DNA of 64,000 nt from CBDCGS01 sp965216915 (GTDB taxonomy: Bacteria > Pseudomonadota > Alphaproteobacteria > UBA828): positions 124,001 to 188,000 of the forward strand of contig CBDCGS010000003.1 in NCBI GenBank assembly GCA_965216915.1, given 5' to 3'. The position numbers and the translations under genes were made by a program. The notes beneath the pieces are model-generated. The model saw only the letters and a program-made list of their open reading frames with translations. It had not been told where the DNA came from and did no database searches. Positions 63,390 to 64,000 of this stretch are shown here, in pieces. Each line of letters opens with the position of its first letter. The stretch's first letter is position 1.

Positions 63390-64000
63390 ATGAGAACACG
63401 GGGCCTCGTCGTCGGCGGCTTCGCCATCGTGGCGGTGCTCGCCGCCGGTATGCCGGCGTTTGCCGATTTCGACAGCGGCTGGCGTGCCTACCAGGCCGGC
63501 GATTTCGCGGCGGCCCGGCGCTATTGGGAGCCGATCGCGGAGGCGGGCGACACGCGCGCGCAGTTCAACCTCGGTGTCCTATACGACCAGGGCAAGGGCG
63601 TGAAGCGCGACGCGGCGCAGGCGATCAAGCTCTGGCGGCGCGCGGCCGAGGCGGATCTGCCCGAGGCGCAACACAATCTCGCGCTGACCTTCATCGGCGG
63701 GGACGGCGTCGCCATCGATTATGACAGGGCCGTCGGGTGGCTGGAGAAGGCGGCCGCGCAGGGCTATGCGCGCTCGGAATATACGCTCGGCAAGATGTAT
63801 CTGAGCGGCCTCGGCGTGCCCAAGGACTTCACGCTCGGCTTCGCGTGGATCGCGCGTGCGGCCGAGCAGGGCGTGGTGAGCGCGGAATACAACCTCGCCA
63901 AGATGTACCGCGACGGCATCGGCACCGAGCGCGACCTGGCGCGCGCGGTGAGCTGGTACGAGCGCGCGGCGGCGAAGGGCTATGCCAAGGCGCAAGCCGG
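63390..64000 (+). CDS. Sel1-repeat protein, N-terminal part (runs off window)
   Basis: Predicted exported protein: a signal peptide (residues 1-25, ending GMPAFA) and then Sel1-like repeats of about 36 residues, each with AQFNLGVLYDQGKGV-type, AQHNLALTF, YTLGKMYLSGLGV and EYNLAKMYRDGIGT signatures. Four full repeats and part of a fifth are visible up to the window end with no stop. Such proteins are scaffolds for protein contacts. It starts 2 bases after the MlaC-like gene's stop, so the two are probably one transcript. Confidence 0.85.
   Translation, partial: MRTRGLVVGGFAIVAVLAAGMPAFADFDSGWRAYQAGDFAAARRYWEPIAEAGDTRAQFNLGVLYDQGKGVKRDAAQAIKLWRRAAEADLPEAQHNLALTFIGGDGVAIDYDRAVGWLEKAAAQGYARSEYTLGKMYLSGLGVPKDFTLGFAWIARAAEQGVVSAEYNLAKMYRDGIGTERDLARAVSWYERAAAKGYAKAQA

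Overview
This is a contiguous, high-GC (roughly two-thirds G+C) piece of chromosome from an alphaproteobacterium. The evidence is the recA-alaS gene order, a LexA-like direct-repeat box of the alphaproteobacterial GAAC-N7-GAAC type in front of recA, a pyridoxamine-pyruvate transaminase very like the Mesorhizobium loti enzyme as I remember it, caspase-like secreted proteins, an Flp pilin, and remnants of a divergent znuA / znuCB-zur locus. Genus and species cannot be given from the sequence alone. I saw no tRNA, rRNA, CRISPR array, complete insertion sequence or phage genes.

Layout. 1-2.5 kb: housekeeping genes alaS (cut by the window edge) and recA with its SOS-type promoter. 2.5-6.1 kb: an Old Yellow Enzyme and a large hydantoinase-B/acetone-carboxylase-like protein. 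6.2-13.6 kb: a forward catabolic cluster of a flavin monooxygenase, the two E1 subunits of a 2-oxoacid (acetoin-type) dehydrogenase, and a three-subunit molybdenum hydroxylase. 13.9-15.3 kb: a secreted caspase-like protein. 15.3-21 kb: an alpha/beta hydrolase and a four-gene carbohydrate-type ABC importer. 21-27.2 kb: small secreted proteins, a transaminase/AA_synth pair with a coupled 32-residue membrane peptide, a second caspase-like protein, and an orphan Flp pilin with a small membrane partner. 27.4-31.1 kb: two luciferase-like flavin oxidoreductases, a carboxymuconolactone decarboxylase-like protein and an EamA exporter. 31.3-36.6 kb: a PLP aminotransferase with a hydantoinase A/B pair. 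36.6-43.6 kb: a six-gene reverse operon with three radical SAM proteins, a GT9 glycosyltransferase, a methyltransferase and a TPR protein, the best candidate here for an undescribed (glycan-modifying?) system. 43.7-49.6 kb: small enzymes, a CYTH-CHAD protein overlapping a ParA-like ATPase, a cupin and an orphan PxpA. 49.9-56.7 kb: an aerobic aryl-CoA (box) operon (enoyl-CoA hydratase, PaaK-like ligase, BoxC, BoxB) with a divergent HpaB-type hydroxylase. 57-62.7 kb: a CoA-transferase set among gene debris, then malate/lactate dehydrogenase and quinone-oxidoreductase-like genes. 62.7-64 kb: an MlaC-like protein and a Sel1-repeat protein cut by the window edge.

Much of the window is scavenging metabolism of aromatic, N-heterocyclic and amide-like compounds: Mo hydroxylase, hydantoinases, box pathway, flavin monooxygenases, B6 transaminase and ABC import. 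Exact substrates are inference. Two layers of genome dynamics are visible. One is a ~105-bp two-hairpin repeat present four times, whose conserved TAG-containing end is fused to gene stop codons. The other is a debris zone (57.6-60.5 kb) holding a truncated copy of the neighbouring dehydrogenase, a glyoxalase fragment, and what looks like a deletion scar joining the 3' ends of znuA and zur.
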